A stretch of DNA of 64,000 nucleotides, taken from assembly GCA_907165275.2 (NCBI GenBank), contig OU015660.1:8682501-8746500 (forward strand), written 5' to 3'. The notes under the pieces are model-generated. The model saw only the letters and a list, made by a program, of their open reading frames with translations, searched no databases and was not told where the DNA came from. Below, piece by piece: positions 41,801-47,995 of the stretch (positions within the stretch are counted from its first letter, which is position 1; every line of letters begins with the position of its first letter). This stretch comes from Zygaena filipendulae. Its lineage: Eukaryota > Arthropoda > Insecta > Lepidoptera > Zygaenidae. The translations under genes and the position numbers were made by a program.

Positions 41801-43304
41801 CGAACATTCGAACGCCACTTTTTTTTACTTGTACGAAAATGATTTCGCGAGGATCGCACCGGCGCCACCTAGCGTAGCAGTCGCAATCCTCTAACCACTA
41901 TTTCCCCACTTTCCCCAGGCGAATGCAGCCCCACACTATCGGAAACGGCAACCACGGCGCGCGCCTCCAGCGTCAACGACAACAACGGAACGTTGAACAA
42001 CTCGGACGCCAACAGCGCGCCGGCCGCGCGCCACACGCAGACGCTGAACCGCCGCGCGCACCACGCGCACGCGCACGCGCTCAACAACGCGCTCGGAACG
42101 CTGCCGCGGGCCAACAACAGCGTCGGCGCGGGACTGCTGGCCGCCACGCTGGTCAGGAAAGTGAACGGCAACAACCACAAGAAGAAAACCACCGCGCCGA
42201 TAATGGCGTACGACGACATACCCGGCGTCCAGAGGTGAGTGTGCTAAGCTGGAACAAAAAAAAAACTTTTACATCTCTCATATTAGGTAAGTAGGTCCTT
42301 ATTACACCCAAATGGGGCTTGTAGGTGACCAATTAGCGCTCTAGGGTAATAATGTAACTAGAAAAGTTCGCGTACATCTAACCATTATACTGGCAATAGA
42401 CATCATGCATTCAGCTCAATGACAAAAGAGGTCGCTTCGCTATTCAGCCTTGTCTTCGTATGACTATAATAGTCATCAATTTTAAATATCGAACCGAACG
42501 TCCACATCGAACGGCGAAGCTCAATTTCGTTCATGAAAAAAAAAATAAAAAAAAAGATGATAAAAGGCAGGAATAAAATAGTACATTGTTATCCTAGGGG
42601 TGAAAGTAACTTATTAAGTCCCGAGACGGGGTTTGGCGCCCGAGCGTAGCGAGGGCGCCAATAGATCGAGGGACTAAATAAGTCTTTCTGCCTGCCTGCC
42701 ATGCCTACAGCCCTTGGCTACTAAACTACTATTAATAAGGGTTGCCAACCGTTTCTATGTAGTCACAGAGGATGTGTCCCGCGAAGGTGTGCGGGATGCC
42801 AATTGTACCTTTGTGATATGGCAAAACTTACAGGGTTACGCTTGTTAACAGACTTTAATACCTCCAGAAGGAGCTAGGTTACATTTATGTTCGGTTTAAT
42901 TTATATTAGGTATATTTTAGTAGAATTTATGTCATCGTTTTAGACTATGTTTGGGTACCTATAATATGGCAGATCAAAAACGTGATAACCAAAATAAAAT
43001 ACATGCGTCGAAAAGATCTTGGAGACGCTTTCTCTAATTGTACTGCCATAAATTGGGCACTTTCGCATTGTGAATAAATTTTATTAAATCTCATGTTCCA
43101 ATTCTGTTGAAAAAACATTCAGGGTTAACTGAATACTGAGTAGGCAAAGCGTCACATCATACAAACGCATTAATCACTTTTTTTTATTTTGATTTCTCTC
43201 CTTTTCTCAGGGCTTCAGAAAATGAAAATGTGACGTTCGGCAAAAGAAACTTCACTGGATTCTCATACGACCGATCTCCCGTTGAAACGACCACCGAATT
43301 ATAA
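20716..43304 (+). CDS. Cad99C: Cad99C / protocadherin-15 orthologue, complete 28-exon coding model
   Basis: Coding exons: 20716-20806, 27439-27504, 28095-28273, 29059-29181, 29573-29812, 29952-30101, 30200-30418, 30615-30809, 31069-31206, 31300-31449, 31746-31860, 32191-32393, 33070-33210, 33356-33479, 33686-33846, 34453-34626, 35089-35298, 35885-36133, 36445-36540, 36829-36982, 37871-38163, 38601-38828, 39145-39410, 39981-40199, 40584-40710, 41515-41617, 41919-42234, 43211-43304. They sum to 4824 nt (1607 aa) and every phase closes on GT..AG introns. Seen: signal peptide, 11 cadherin repeats (approximate ends at residues 138, 259, 382, 494, 598, 696, 797, 898, 1006, 1120, 1234), a membrane-adjacent domain, one TM helix (about 1363-1391) and C-terminal TTEL. 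The repeat count, C33/C115 in EC1, the C268/C275 pair opening EC3 and the juxtamembrane domain follow protocadherin-15 and fly Cad99C rather than classical cadherins. Known for the family: PCDH15 forms hair-cell tip links; fly Cad99C controls follicle-cell microvilli. Role here is inferred. Confidence 0.93.
22343..22650 (-). mobile_element. Helitron-like element, double 3' module subfamily
   Basis: CTAGCTGTGCCCCGTGG 3' end, then two 'acgtgagtttcggagt' modules separated by 'ataacatcagctaaaattagcactgaaagtcccgt'. Lies in Cad99C intron 1. Confidence 0.5.
22651..22972 (+). mobile_element. Helitron-like element, plus copy
   Basis: Contains 'gtctgtctgtttgttcgcgataacatc' and 'ttttcatgcgg', ends GGGGAACAGCTAG. 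Head-to-head with the previous element. Same subfamily as 49955-50274. Confidence 0.5.
23581..23796 (-). mobile_element. Lep1-like Helitron-type element
   Basis: CTAGTTGTGCCCCGCGG to TTCATAATATTAATTAGTAGGA with a (CATC)n run at about 23737-23752. Confidence 0.65.
24035..24270 (-). mobile_element. tRNA-derived SINE
   Basis: Minus strand: box A-like TTGGCGCAATGG (24243-24256) and box B CCGGGTTCGATACCCGG (24198-24214), then a body matching the SINE at 46128 ('cagtgttttactttccagtctt', 'ttccacgac') and a TTATTATTAT tail at 24045-24053. Not a functional tRNA: the acceptor stem is not paired. Confidence 0.65.
25147..25413. mobile_element. Foldback derivative of the CRE MITE
   Basis: Two copies of the MITE left arm face each other: 25190-25262 and 25305-25376 are inverted repeats ('gtagattaataaaaaaatatgggacacg' against 'tccagtattttttaataatctac'). 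The centre holds TGATGTCA in place of TGACGTCA. Confidence 0.6.
26994..27025. repeat. Short tandem repeat (TTTTGAA)n
   Basis: About four head-to-tail copies of the heptamer in Cad99C intron 1, at the end of a SINE-like 'aataaatagcttttgaa' tail. Confidence 0.7.
27439..27504 (+). CDS. Cad99C: Cad99C coding exon 2 (start of EC1)
   Basis: Begins after TTTACAG with the mature N terminus G-P-C-E-V. C33 corresponds to the N-terminal cysteine of PCDH15 EC1, which pairs with a later one (here C115). Donor GTAAGT, phase 1 in and out. Confidence 0.85.
27680..27775 (+). mobile_element. tRNA-derived SINE head
   Basis: 'ggccagattggagcaagaggtcac' (box A) and 'ggtctcgggttcgattctggg' (box B), then 'cataattattatcc'. 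Truncated body; directly followed by a Helitron-like element. Confidence 0.55.
27776..27972 (+). mobile_element. Lep1-like element, decayed
   Basis: 'gctactttgttttatgctgtcacgcctta' through 'cggctgaaaccgcgggaaatagatag'; the terminal CTAG has mutated to ATAG. Confidence 0.5.
28095..28273 (+). CDS. Cad99C: Cad99C coding exon 3 (EC1)
   Basis: Residues 53-112, including the L-D-R-D calcium-site motif of EC1. Acceptor TTTTACAG, donor GTGTGT; restores phase 0. Confidence 0.9.
28643..28769. repeat. 57-bp inverted repeat with 13-nt loop (intronic hairpin)
   Basis: Arms 28643-28699 and 28713-28769. They differ at two positions, and on the plus-strand RNA both differences give G.U wobbles, so all 57 bp can pair. 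Lies in Cad99C intron 3 (28274-29058), sense to the gene. Probably a MITE remnant; see findings. Confidence 0.85.
29059..29181 (+). CDS. Cad99C: Cad99C coding exon 4 (EC1/EC2 boundary)
   Basis: Residues 113-153. Contains C115 and the canonical inter-repeat calcium linker D-I-N-D-N-A-P at 134-140. Acceptor CCCACAG, donor GTGAGT. Confidence 0.92.
29573..29812 (+). CDS. Cad99C: Cad99C coding exon 5 (EC2)
   Basis: Residues 154-233, with the D-I-D-A-G-V-N-G and L-D-Y-E-R-T motifs of EC2. Closely patterned on PCDH15 EC2 (PxGTTIF near the start). Donor GTAAGT. Confidence 0.92.
29952..30101 (+). CDS. Cad99C: Cad99C coding exon 6 (EC2 end, EC3 start)
   Basis: Residues 234-283. Has a run of four aspartates in the EC2-EC3 linker (255-258) and then C268 and C275, matching the cysteine pair at the same place in PCDH15. 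Acceptor CTGCTAG, donor GTAAGT. Confidence 0.92.
30200..30418 (+). CDS. Cad99C: Cad99C coding exon 7 (EC3)
   Basis: Residues 284-356, including the D-A-N-T-G-A-V calcium-site strand of EC3. Acceptor TTTTCAG; the donor GTTGGT is weak but the reading frame and the next exon require it. Confidence 0.88.
30615..30809 (+). CDS. Cad99C: Cad99C coding exon 8 (EC3 end, EC4 start)
   Basis: Residues 357-421. The linker between EC3 and EC4 is degenerate (P-V-D-T-S-P-P-V, 377-384), lacking the usual DxNDN, so calcium binding at this joint is probably reduced. Donor GTAAGT. Confidence 0.9.
31069..31206 (+). CDS. Cad99C: Cad99C coding exon 9 (EC4)
   Basis: Residues 422-467, with L-D-R-D-P-P-N as the mid-repeat calcium motif. 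Acceptor TTTTCAG, donor GTAAGT. The following intron is only 93 nt, the shortest in the coding part of the gene. Confidence 0.9.
31300..31449 (+). CDS. Cad99C: Cad99C coding exon 10 (EC4 end, EC5 start)
   Basis: Residues 468-517, with the canonical linker D-Q-N-D-N-A-P at 490-496. The acceptor (ATTATAAAG) has a poor pyrimidine tract but is the only one keeping the frame. Donor GTAACT. Confidence 0.88.
31746..31860 (+). CDS. Cad99C: Cad99C coding exon 11 (EC5)
   Basis: Residues 518-556, with I-D-I-D-E-G-E-N-A and D-P-D-T-G-V-I motifs. Acceptor TTTCTTAG, donor GTAAGC, ends in phase 1. Confidence 0.9.
32191..32393 (+). CDS. Cad99C: Cad99C coding exon 12 (EC5 end, EC6 start)
   Basis: Residues 556-623. 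The EC5-EC6 linker (A-P-G-P-N-T-R-P-P-Q-F, about 590-600) is non-canonical, as in the matching PCDH15 joint (P-P-N-N-Q-S-P-P). Acceptor TTATTCCAG, donor GTGAGT. Confidence 0.9.
33070..33210 (+). CDS. Cad99C: Cad99C coding exon 13 (EC6)
   Basis: Residues 624-670: A-K-D-P-E-N-E-P-V-T-Y and L-D-R-E-V-L-T-R-Y, typical calcium-site strands. Acceptor TTTTTCAG, donor GTGACT. Confidence 0.9.
33356..33479 (+). CDS. Cad99C: Cad99C coding exon 14 (EC6 end, EC7 start)
   Basis: Residues 671-712, ending EC6 with the canonical D-I-N-D-N-N-P linker (692-698). Acceptor ATTACAG, donor GTAATT, phase 1. Confidence 0.92.
33686..33846 (+). CDS. Cad99C: Cad99C coding exon 15 (EC7)
   Basis: Residues 712-765: T-D-A-D-E-G-V-N-A-M-V-S-Y, D-I-D-N-T-T-G and L-D-Y-E-Q-T-K. 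Acceptor TTTCTAG, donor GTAAGT. Confidence 0.92.
34453..34626 (+). CDS. Cad99C: Cad99C coding exon 16 (EC7 end, EC8 start)
   Basis: Residues 766-823. Linker is D-D-V-A-D-E-P-P-V-F (792-801). Very rich in G/C at third codon positions, unlike the AT-rich exons 5-15. Acceptor TGCCTAG, donor GTGAGG. Confidence 0.92.
34975..35060 (+). mobile_element. Partial Lep1-like element
   Basis: 3' part only: 'aaaggacataggatactttttaacccggg' to 'tacctacgcggggaac'; ends about 30 bp before the acceptor of Cad99C exon 17. Confidence 0.5.
35089..35298 (+). CDS. Cad99C: Cad99C coding exon 17 (EC8)
   Basis: Residues 824-893: A-E-D-P-D-T-S-P-E-I-T-Y and I-D-R-K-T-G-V-I. GC-rich third positions continue. Acceptor TTTTCCAG, donor GTGAGT. 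Confidence 0.92.
35580..35852 (+). mobile_element. Helitron-like element, 'AAATCCTTTGTCC' subfamily
   Basis: Carries 'aaatcctttgtcctgaatgactgatggatcaacgc', 'ttcaacccctaaggggatgaaa' and ends CGGGACAGCTAG; same as 56548-56787. Ends 32 bp before Cad99C exon 18, so it may overlap its branch region. Confidence 0.55.
35885..36133 (+). CDS. Cad99C: Cad99C coding exon 18 (EC8 end, EC9)
   Basis: Residues 894-976, opening on the split canonical linker D-D-K-N-D-N-A-P. Ends with D-S-E-Y-T. Acceptor TTCACAG, donor GTGAGT. Confidence 0.92.
36445..36540 (+). CDS. Cad99C: Cad99C coding exon 19 (EC9 end)
   Basis: Residues 977-1008. D-Q-G-D-P-V-M-S-S resembles the matching PCDH15 strand (D-D-G-E-P-V-M-S-S). 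Acceptor TTCCACAG, donor GTAAGT. Confidence 0.92.
36829..36982 (+). CDS. Cad99C: Cad99C coding exon 20 (EC10 start)
   Basis: Residues 1009-1060, with the E-H-V-A-E-N-S-R-N-G-T start of a cadherin repeat. Acceptor GTTTCAG, donor GTAGGT, phase 1. Confidence 0.9.
37871..38163 (+). CDS. Cad99C: Cad99C coding exon 21 (EC10 end, EC11 start)
   Basis: Residues 1060-1157: L-D-Y-E-T-L-N-E-Y-R and the canonical linker D-V-N-D-N-E-P (1116-1122). The pattern follows PCDH15 EC10 closely. Acceptor GTTCTCAG, donor GTAATA. Confidence 0.92.
38601..38828 (+). CDS. Cad99C: Cad99C coding exon 22 (EC11)
   Basis: Residues 1158-1233: A-K-D-K-D-S-G-N-Y-G and D-P-D-T-G-V-I, the last cadherin repeat. Acceptor TATTTCTAG, donor GTGAGT. 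Confidence 0.92.
39145..39410 (+). CDS. Cad99C: Cad99C coding exon 23 (membrane-adjacent domain)
   Basis: Residues 1234-1322. Not a cadherin repeat; its layout (V-I-E-I-A-D-L, helical RARSLLTAIEE, then W-L-Y-L-V-D-P-D-S-G and D-N-G) follows the PCDH15 juxtamembrane MAD12 domain (xVYAIDPQTNRAIDRN). Diagnostic for the Cad99C/PCDH15 family. Acceptor ATTCCACAG, donor GTGAGT, ends in phase 2. Confidence 0.9.
39462..39646 (-). mobile_element. Lep1-like Helitron-type element
   Basis: CTAGCTGTTCCCCACGG to CTCGCTTTCGCAATTATCATAAGGA, in Cad99C intron 23. Confidence 0.6.
39981..40199 (+). CDS. Cad99C: Cad99C coding exon 24 (stalk and transmembrane helix)
   Basis: Residues 1322-1395. The end of the extracellular domain is followed by a single Ala/Leu/Val-rich membrane helix at about 1363-1391, ending I-Y-I-C-A-S-W-N-R. 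Strongly GC-rich. The donor GTCCGT is weak; frame and the next exon support it. Confidence 0.9.
40365..40525 (+). mobile_element. tRNA-derived SINE (second type)
   Basis: 'atcggtggcctagtggttacc' (box A) and 'aaggttcgcgagttaattcc' (decayed box B) followed by 'gaggcccaaattaatgggttg'. In Cad99C intron 24. Confidence 0.5.
40584..40710 (+). CDS. Cad99C: Cad99C coding exon 25 (cytoplasmic tail)
   Basis: Residues 1395-1437: a basic juxtamembrane stretch (R-Y-K-K-H-K) and then a Pro-rich, Ser/Glu/Asp-rich stretch. Acceptor CTGGCAG, donor GTACAG. Confidence 0.85.
40919..41205 (+). mobile_element. CRE-bearing MITE, internally deleted copy
   Basis: GGGCATCTTGACTA to AAAAGTAGTCCACAC. About 35 bp including the first TGACGTCA are missing; the second remains at 41051-41058. 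In Cad99C intron 25. Confidence 0.65.
41515..41617 (+). CDS. Cad99C: Cad99C coding exon 26 (cytoplasmic tail)
   Basis: Residues 1438-1472, an acidic stretch (V-D-D-A-D) followed by N-N-H-A-F-N-I-H-S-V. Acceptor TGTCTCAG, donor GTAAGT. Confidence 0.85.
41919..42234 (+). CDS. Cad99C: Cad99C coding exon 27 (Ala/Asn/His-rich tail)
   Basis: Residues 1472-1577. Low-complexity tail rich in Ala, Asn, Arg and His, including alternating H-A units near 42060-42080, ending M-A-Y-D-D-I-P-G-V-Q. Acceptor TTCCCCAG, donor GTGAGT. Several open frames overlap here because the exon is GC-rich; only this one joins exons 26 and 28. Confidence 0.85.
42590..42700. repeat. Interspersed repeat with 'ATCCTAGGGGTGAAAGTAAC'
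   Basis: 'agtacattgttatcctaggggtgaaagtaact' also starts at 61208; here followed by 'cccgagcgtagcgagggcgcca'. In Cad99C intron 27; family not recognised. Confidence 0.4.
43211..43304 (+). CDS. Cad99C: Cad99C coding exon 28 (C terminus with PDZ ligand)
   Basis: Residues 1577-1607 and TAA stop at 43302-43304. The last four residues T-T-E-L fit a class I PDZ-binding motif (S/T-x-hydrophobic), a known feature of Cad99C and PCDH15 tails. Acceptor CTTTTCTCAG. Confidence 0.9.
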
Positions 43305-44630
43305 TAGAATTGTTACACGCATACAGGTGTAGTGTAAGTCCCATCGGCATCTGAAAACTTCTATGCAGTTGTTGAACTTTATTACTTTTTCGTTACAAAA
43401 TCAAGTTCAAAAACAACTATCAATTGATACAAAAATTTGATGCCGATTGTACCGGTTTTATCTATTACTGCGGGCCAACTACACTTTACTGTCCTACGAA
43501 ATTTCGACCCTACATAATATCTTTTGAAATTTAAGGCCGAAATTTTGATGTTATAAAAATAATATCGTTTGCTATCAAAATAATGGTAGGCGGATAATAA
43601 TGGCCTTCATAGATTATTAGAACGATTTTTCATAAACAATTTTCAGATAATATTTTAACAAAACTGTAAGACTACGAATTTGTGATAACACTCCGTCCGT
43701 TAAATATAATAACGAAAATAATAATTAAAGTTATGTTTTCGAAGGGATGCATAATAATATTTTATGTAGCATAATAATATTTTGTGTTCAACGAATGTAT
43801 AAAATGATTTAACTAATAATATATTGAACTGAATTCGTAACTACTTAGCGAAAGCTAGTCTTTATTTCTACGGCGTTTTGTTTACATTAGTTTTATAGTA
43901 CTTTTTATTGTTTTTGTAAATAATTTATAATAATACTTATTGAATTTGTGGCATTGTACATTACATTGTAATGTAAACGATTTTATTATACATAAAATAA
44001 TTTAATTAGTTTTTAATTTTTTGTTTTGTATATAAGTTTTATGGCGTTATTTGTGCCATTAATTACCTACTGAAAACTTATGGAGGAAGATAAATTATAT
44101 AAATAAGTCTTTTTTATATTTATGTATTATTTTTCTACATTTCTTCTTTAATACGTTGCACTATACGTTGTGATAAAATTTGCCAATTTACTTTCTTTTG
44201 CTACTCTGCCTTTATGAAGTATCTATTAGGTGCGTATTAATTTGATTTTTTTCTGCACAAGTAGGTAATGTGCCAGTTACTGTAATATTTTTTTAGGATT
44301 ATACAAAATAATTGTTTAAAATAAATGTGTACTTGCGTTAATTAGGTATGCTGCATAATATTAATTGAAAAATGCTCAGTTTTAAAAACTACTCGTTCTG
44401 GCTCCATTTGTGCCAAATGTTTCTAACGTTCAATTTTTGATTTTTTTTTGTGTTATTTTCTAGCTTGATTTGGAACATTGATTAATTATAATTATAGAAA
44501 AAAAAACGATACCCAAATCTTTCATGTATAAATAATTAAGTTGGTATTTTGTAAAATATAAGGATAAACAAAATGTAATATATTTTTATTAAGTATCTAT
44601 ACAATAAAATATTTGGAACAACTGGTCAAT
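43305..44630 (+). other. Cad99C: Probable Cad99C 3' UTR
   Basis: AT-rich, no open frame and no recognised repeat, unlike the surrounding DNA. AATAAA hexamers occur at 44319-44324 and 44603-44608; the second is followed by a T/G-rich stretch near 44625-44645, as expected for a cleavage site. The end is an inference. Confidence 0.5.
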
Positions 44631-44828
44631 GATTTTGGTTTTTATTTTATTTACCTATGTTTTTATATAAATTTTTATTCTTCCACACATCCGTACCTAA
44701 TTTAAGATTCGCATCTATAAAAAAATTACCATGATACCATTTTGAAAACGTATTTAAAAGTCGACATTTAATAATATTTTCTGAATAAAACAGTCTTGAT
44801 GATTACAATCTGTCGTTATGTAAGCAGA

Positions 44829-45168
44829 TATACAACGTGTTAATGAATTAACTGAAAACTAGAAAGTAGTTTGCTCAGAATCAACTAGCGAATCGATCGC
44901 ACTATGTTTTAATATAGGTTGTATTTTTCATTTTTACTAGCCCATGTCTAAATTATTTATAATACAATATATGGCGCGTACGCCGCCTGCAGTGTGCCCG
45001 CAGCAAAAAAAATCGAACCGGTAAGCGCGGGCGTAGCGCTTGGAATTTCGTAGATATAACTTTTAAAGTATACATTTTTTCGACATAAAATATATCTTAA
45101 TCATATTATTATTTTTTTTTTAAATGGGGTGTATCAGGTTTTCAGTTAATTCATTAACACGTTGTATA
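44829..45168. mobile_element. 340-bp MITE with 31-bp perfect TIRs
   Basis: TIRs 44829-44859 and 45138-45168 (TATACAACGTGTTAATGAAT...) are exact inverse copies; TA flanks both ends, compatible with a TA target site. The interior has 'ggcgcgtacgccgcc' and 'cgggcgtagcgcttgg'. Truncated copies at 47996-48229 and 62214-62530. Confidence 0.75.
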
Positions 45169-45518
45169 TACGACGGAATAAGCGTGTGCTGTTTTATTTT
45201 AAGCGCGTGTGTATATTTTATTGTGCCATGTTTCCACGTAAAAGTTTATGTTCTTAATACCGAATGTCCGATTTTTGCACCGGTTAGGTATACTCATGAA
45301 TATTATTTGCCTTGCAATTGCATCCTGTCGATACCAGCGTAGAAATTTTAATTCTATTATTATATATCGGTTGAATAATTAAGGCGTGAGAGCGTAACAA
45401 ACGAACAAACAAACACATTCTCGTTGAAATAATATTATGATTAGAAGATATTAGGTACCTATCATACATTAGGTATCTAAATATCTTATTCCTAAATAAC
45501 AGATAATATAATACTATA

Positions 45519-45640
45519 CTAGCCGAAACGATTGGAACTGTTTTGACGGAACTTTTATCTGCAATTAGCTGATGTTATAAGGAGTAACTTTAGCTAGTTT
45601 TATCCGAGTTTCTGCGAGAATTCCAAAACTCATGCTGGTA
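45519..45640 (+). mobile_element. Helitron-like fragment
   Basis: 'ttagctgatgttataaggagtaac' and 'gagaattccaaaactcatgctgg', as in the double-module subfamily; both ends lost. Confidence 0.4.
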
Positions 45641-45993
45641 AATAATATATATTTTCTATTATCTATATATCTTCTAATTCATTTAAAAAGAAATCGATGG
45701 GATGGGATAGGTACCTGATTGGTCAAATGGGTAAAACATGTAAAAACGTGGTATGGGTACCTAAATAGTAATTGTTGATTATAACTCTGTAGTATTGTAA
45801 CATACTTAATACGTAAAATTTGCAATAAAAACCGCGAAAGAGATCTTTGCAATTAATAGATACAAATATTTTTAAACTATTTGAAATCGAGTTTAAATCC
45901 CGCAGGTTTGTTATCAAAAATTGGAATTTACGTAGGTTCATTATTTTATTTATTCTCTTGTCGATTCCTTTTCCAAACGATAGATATCTGATA

Positions 45994-46453
45994 ATCCTTA
46001 GATACTAATATTGTAAAGTGAGTTTGTTTGTTTGTTTGTTACGTTTTCACGCCTTAACGACTCAACCGATCATCATGAAATTTTGTATGCACGTGGTCAG
46101 GGGTACAGGGAACGACATAGGGTACTTTGACGACCCGATTGGCGCAGTAGGTCACCATGCCTACCGGAGAGGTTCCGGGTTCGATTCCCGGTGGGAGTGG
46201 ACTTTGTGTGATGAACACAGGGTTCCATTTTCCAGTCTGGGCGTGTGTATATATATATATATATATATATATGCAATATATGTAATGATATGTAGTAACC
46301 ACGTTTGCTTGGTTTCCACGACACAAGCTCATAGCTTAGTGTGGGATCAAGTATTAGATCTGTGTGTTGTGAAGTGAATTATTATTATTATTATCCTGGA
46401 ATTCCCGCGGGAACTCCGCACTTATCGCGGGTGAAACCGCGGTGAACAGCTAG
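45994..46453 (+). mobile_element. Lep1-like element split by a SINE
   Basis: 5' part 45994-46127 ('tgttacgttttcacgccttaacg' to 'catagggtactt') and 3' part from about 46393 ('atcctggaattcccgcggg' to CAGCTAG at 46450-46453) are collinear with intact family members, interrupted by the SINE at 46128. Confidence 0.7.
46128..46392 (+). mobile_element. tRNA-derived SINE, full length
   Basis: Box A 'ttggcgcagtaggtcacc', box B 'ggttccgggttcgattcccgg', body with 'cacagggttccattttccagtctgg', an (AT)n microsatellite at about 46246-46272, 'cttggtttccacgacacaagctcatagc' and a (ATT)n tail. Reference copy for the other SINE fragments here. Confidence 0.75.
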
Positions 46454-46989
46454 TAAGTAGGTATATACCTATATCGTCCACTTGCGACGATAGTGTGATA
46501 TCTCAAAAACCTTGAATTTACAGGAAACTATTTTTAAACTTTTGATCGTTGTAAACTTTTGAAATATTGCTCTGATTAAATAACATTGTTTAGGTGAATT
46601 TTAGGTCATCTAATATTAAATTGATTTGTGTAAAAGAAATGTAAATTTTCATAATAGAATACGCGAAATAACTAGTTAGAAAAAAAAAACGCAAATCTTA
46701 TCACGTTATTCTTGAAATATGAAAGATTTACGCTGTGCTATAAATAAATATTACGTTGAAGATGATGAAATTATTTACTTTGTAAATTAATATTTTGGGG
46801 TATGTAAGAATATAACGTTGTCATTTTTTGCCATTTTTAGAGTAAAAAATATAGCGTTTTTGCAGATAATAGATCGCGGTAACGCGATTCCAAATTACTA
46901 TAAAACAAAAAATTGAATATTTTAAAATATCGTTGTCGTCGCAAATGGACGATATATAAAAATAATCCCTATTTCCCTTGGTCACGGTA

Positions 46990-47140
46990 CGTGGCATCAC
47001 GCGTGAACGGTGCCGGACCGATTACCAATGAATTTTGCATACACGTTGTCAGGGTACAGAGAAGGACATAGTGTACTTTATCCCGGGATTCCTGCGAGAA
47101 CTCCGAAATTACTGCGGGTGAAACCGCGACGGACAGCTAG
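46990..47140 (+). mobile_element. Partial Lep1-like element
   Basis: 'ccaatgaattttgcatacacgttgtcagg' to GACGGACAGCTAG at 47140; 5' third missing or diverged. Confidence 0.55.
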
Positions 47141-47397
47141 CTCTATTATAGCACGCTTGGGGCCTTAAAAGATACGTTTGTATGAAGTAAAGGGGAGTGA
47201 TTGAAAACGAGCGCTGCTCGGGACCTAGGCCACGAGCAGCTCACGCTGAATCACTTCCATTTGCCTATAATAATTGGCTAAGTTTATTCTATTTTTTTGT
47301 ACACCTTTCTGATGGCAATAAACAATTTTATTATTATTATTAAAGTTAAAATAATATTTAGTCGTTCATTGGAATAAAAGGTCATAGGTGATACTCG

Positions 47398-47487
47398 ATA
47401 ATAATCTAAGCGGAAAGACCATTATCACACACTTCTTGTTGTTATGTTTGTGCCATGGAGCATCGAAATAATCGATTTGGTATCGTT
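47398..47487 (+). promoter_or_regulatory. TIL-locus upstream block, copy 1 of 3
   Basis: 'aatctaagcggaaagac' ... 'gttatgtttgtgccatgga' ... 'catcgaaataatcgattt'. Matching blocks lie upstream of the other two leader exons (50278-50371, 57186-57268). Shows that the duplicated unit reaches at least 1.6 kb upstream of the leader; a regulatory role is only a guess. Confidence 0.4.
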
Positions 47488-47506
47488 ACATTTTATTTTA
47501 TTTATT

Positions 47507-47626
47507 AGTAGTTTACCTGCGATAATTTCGAAGTTCTCTCTTGAATTCCGGGATAGAAAGTAGGTACTCTGTGTTCTCTTTTGTACCCCTGACAAAGTAA
47601 CAAACAAACAAATAATGCGATTTTAG
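47507..47626 (-). mobile_element. Partial Lep1-like element
   Basis: 'ctgcgataatttcgaagttct' to 'acaaacaaacaaataatgcga'. A matching fragment follows the upstream block near 57290-57400, so it may have been part of the duplicated unit. Confidence 0.5.
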
Positions 47627-47904
47627 ATTTGCGGTATATGGGTACCTACCTATAAGCCGACAAATTAAGCGTTCAGAAACCTTATAGGTTAGGTTACTTA
47701 AGATTATTTTCTTCATTCAGTGCCAGAATTGTAATATTCGTATACGTACGAACGTAGGTACCTCCGTACGAATTGATATTAGTTATGTGGAGTTCGAAGA
47801 AACGTAAATCTCTTTCGTTGATTTCAAAACGCAAGGTTCATCAAAATCCTAGATGAGTCGATGATTCGCCAAGAACATATTTAATAGAAACTATGTTACA
47901 GTGT

Positions 47905-47994
47905 GCTACAAAGAAGGACATAGGGTACTTTTTATCGCGGAATTTCCGCGGGAACTCCAAAATTACCGCGGGTGAAACCGCAGGGCACAGCTAG
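47905..47994 (+). mobile_element. Lep1-like 3' fragment
   Basis: 'aaagaaggacatagggtactt' to CAGGGCACAGCTAG (47994), abutting a truncated MITE copy. Confidence 0.55.
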
Positions 47995-47995
47995 G

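Noticed and set aside
41869..42219. Overlapping frames on both strands at the Ala/His-rich exon
   Set aside because: Shadows of Cad99C exon 27, caused by high GC; only the frame joining exons 26 and 28 is kept.
46018..46377. 119-codon plus-strand frame
   Set aside because: Runs through a Helitron-like element and an inserted SINE; not a gene.
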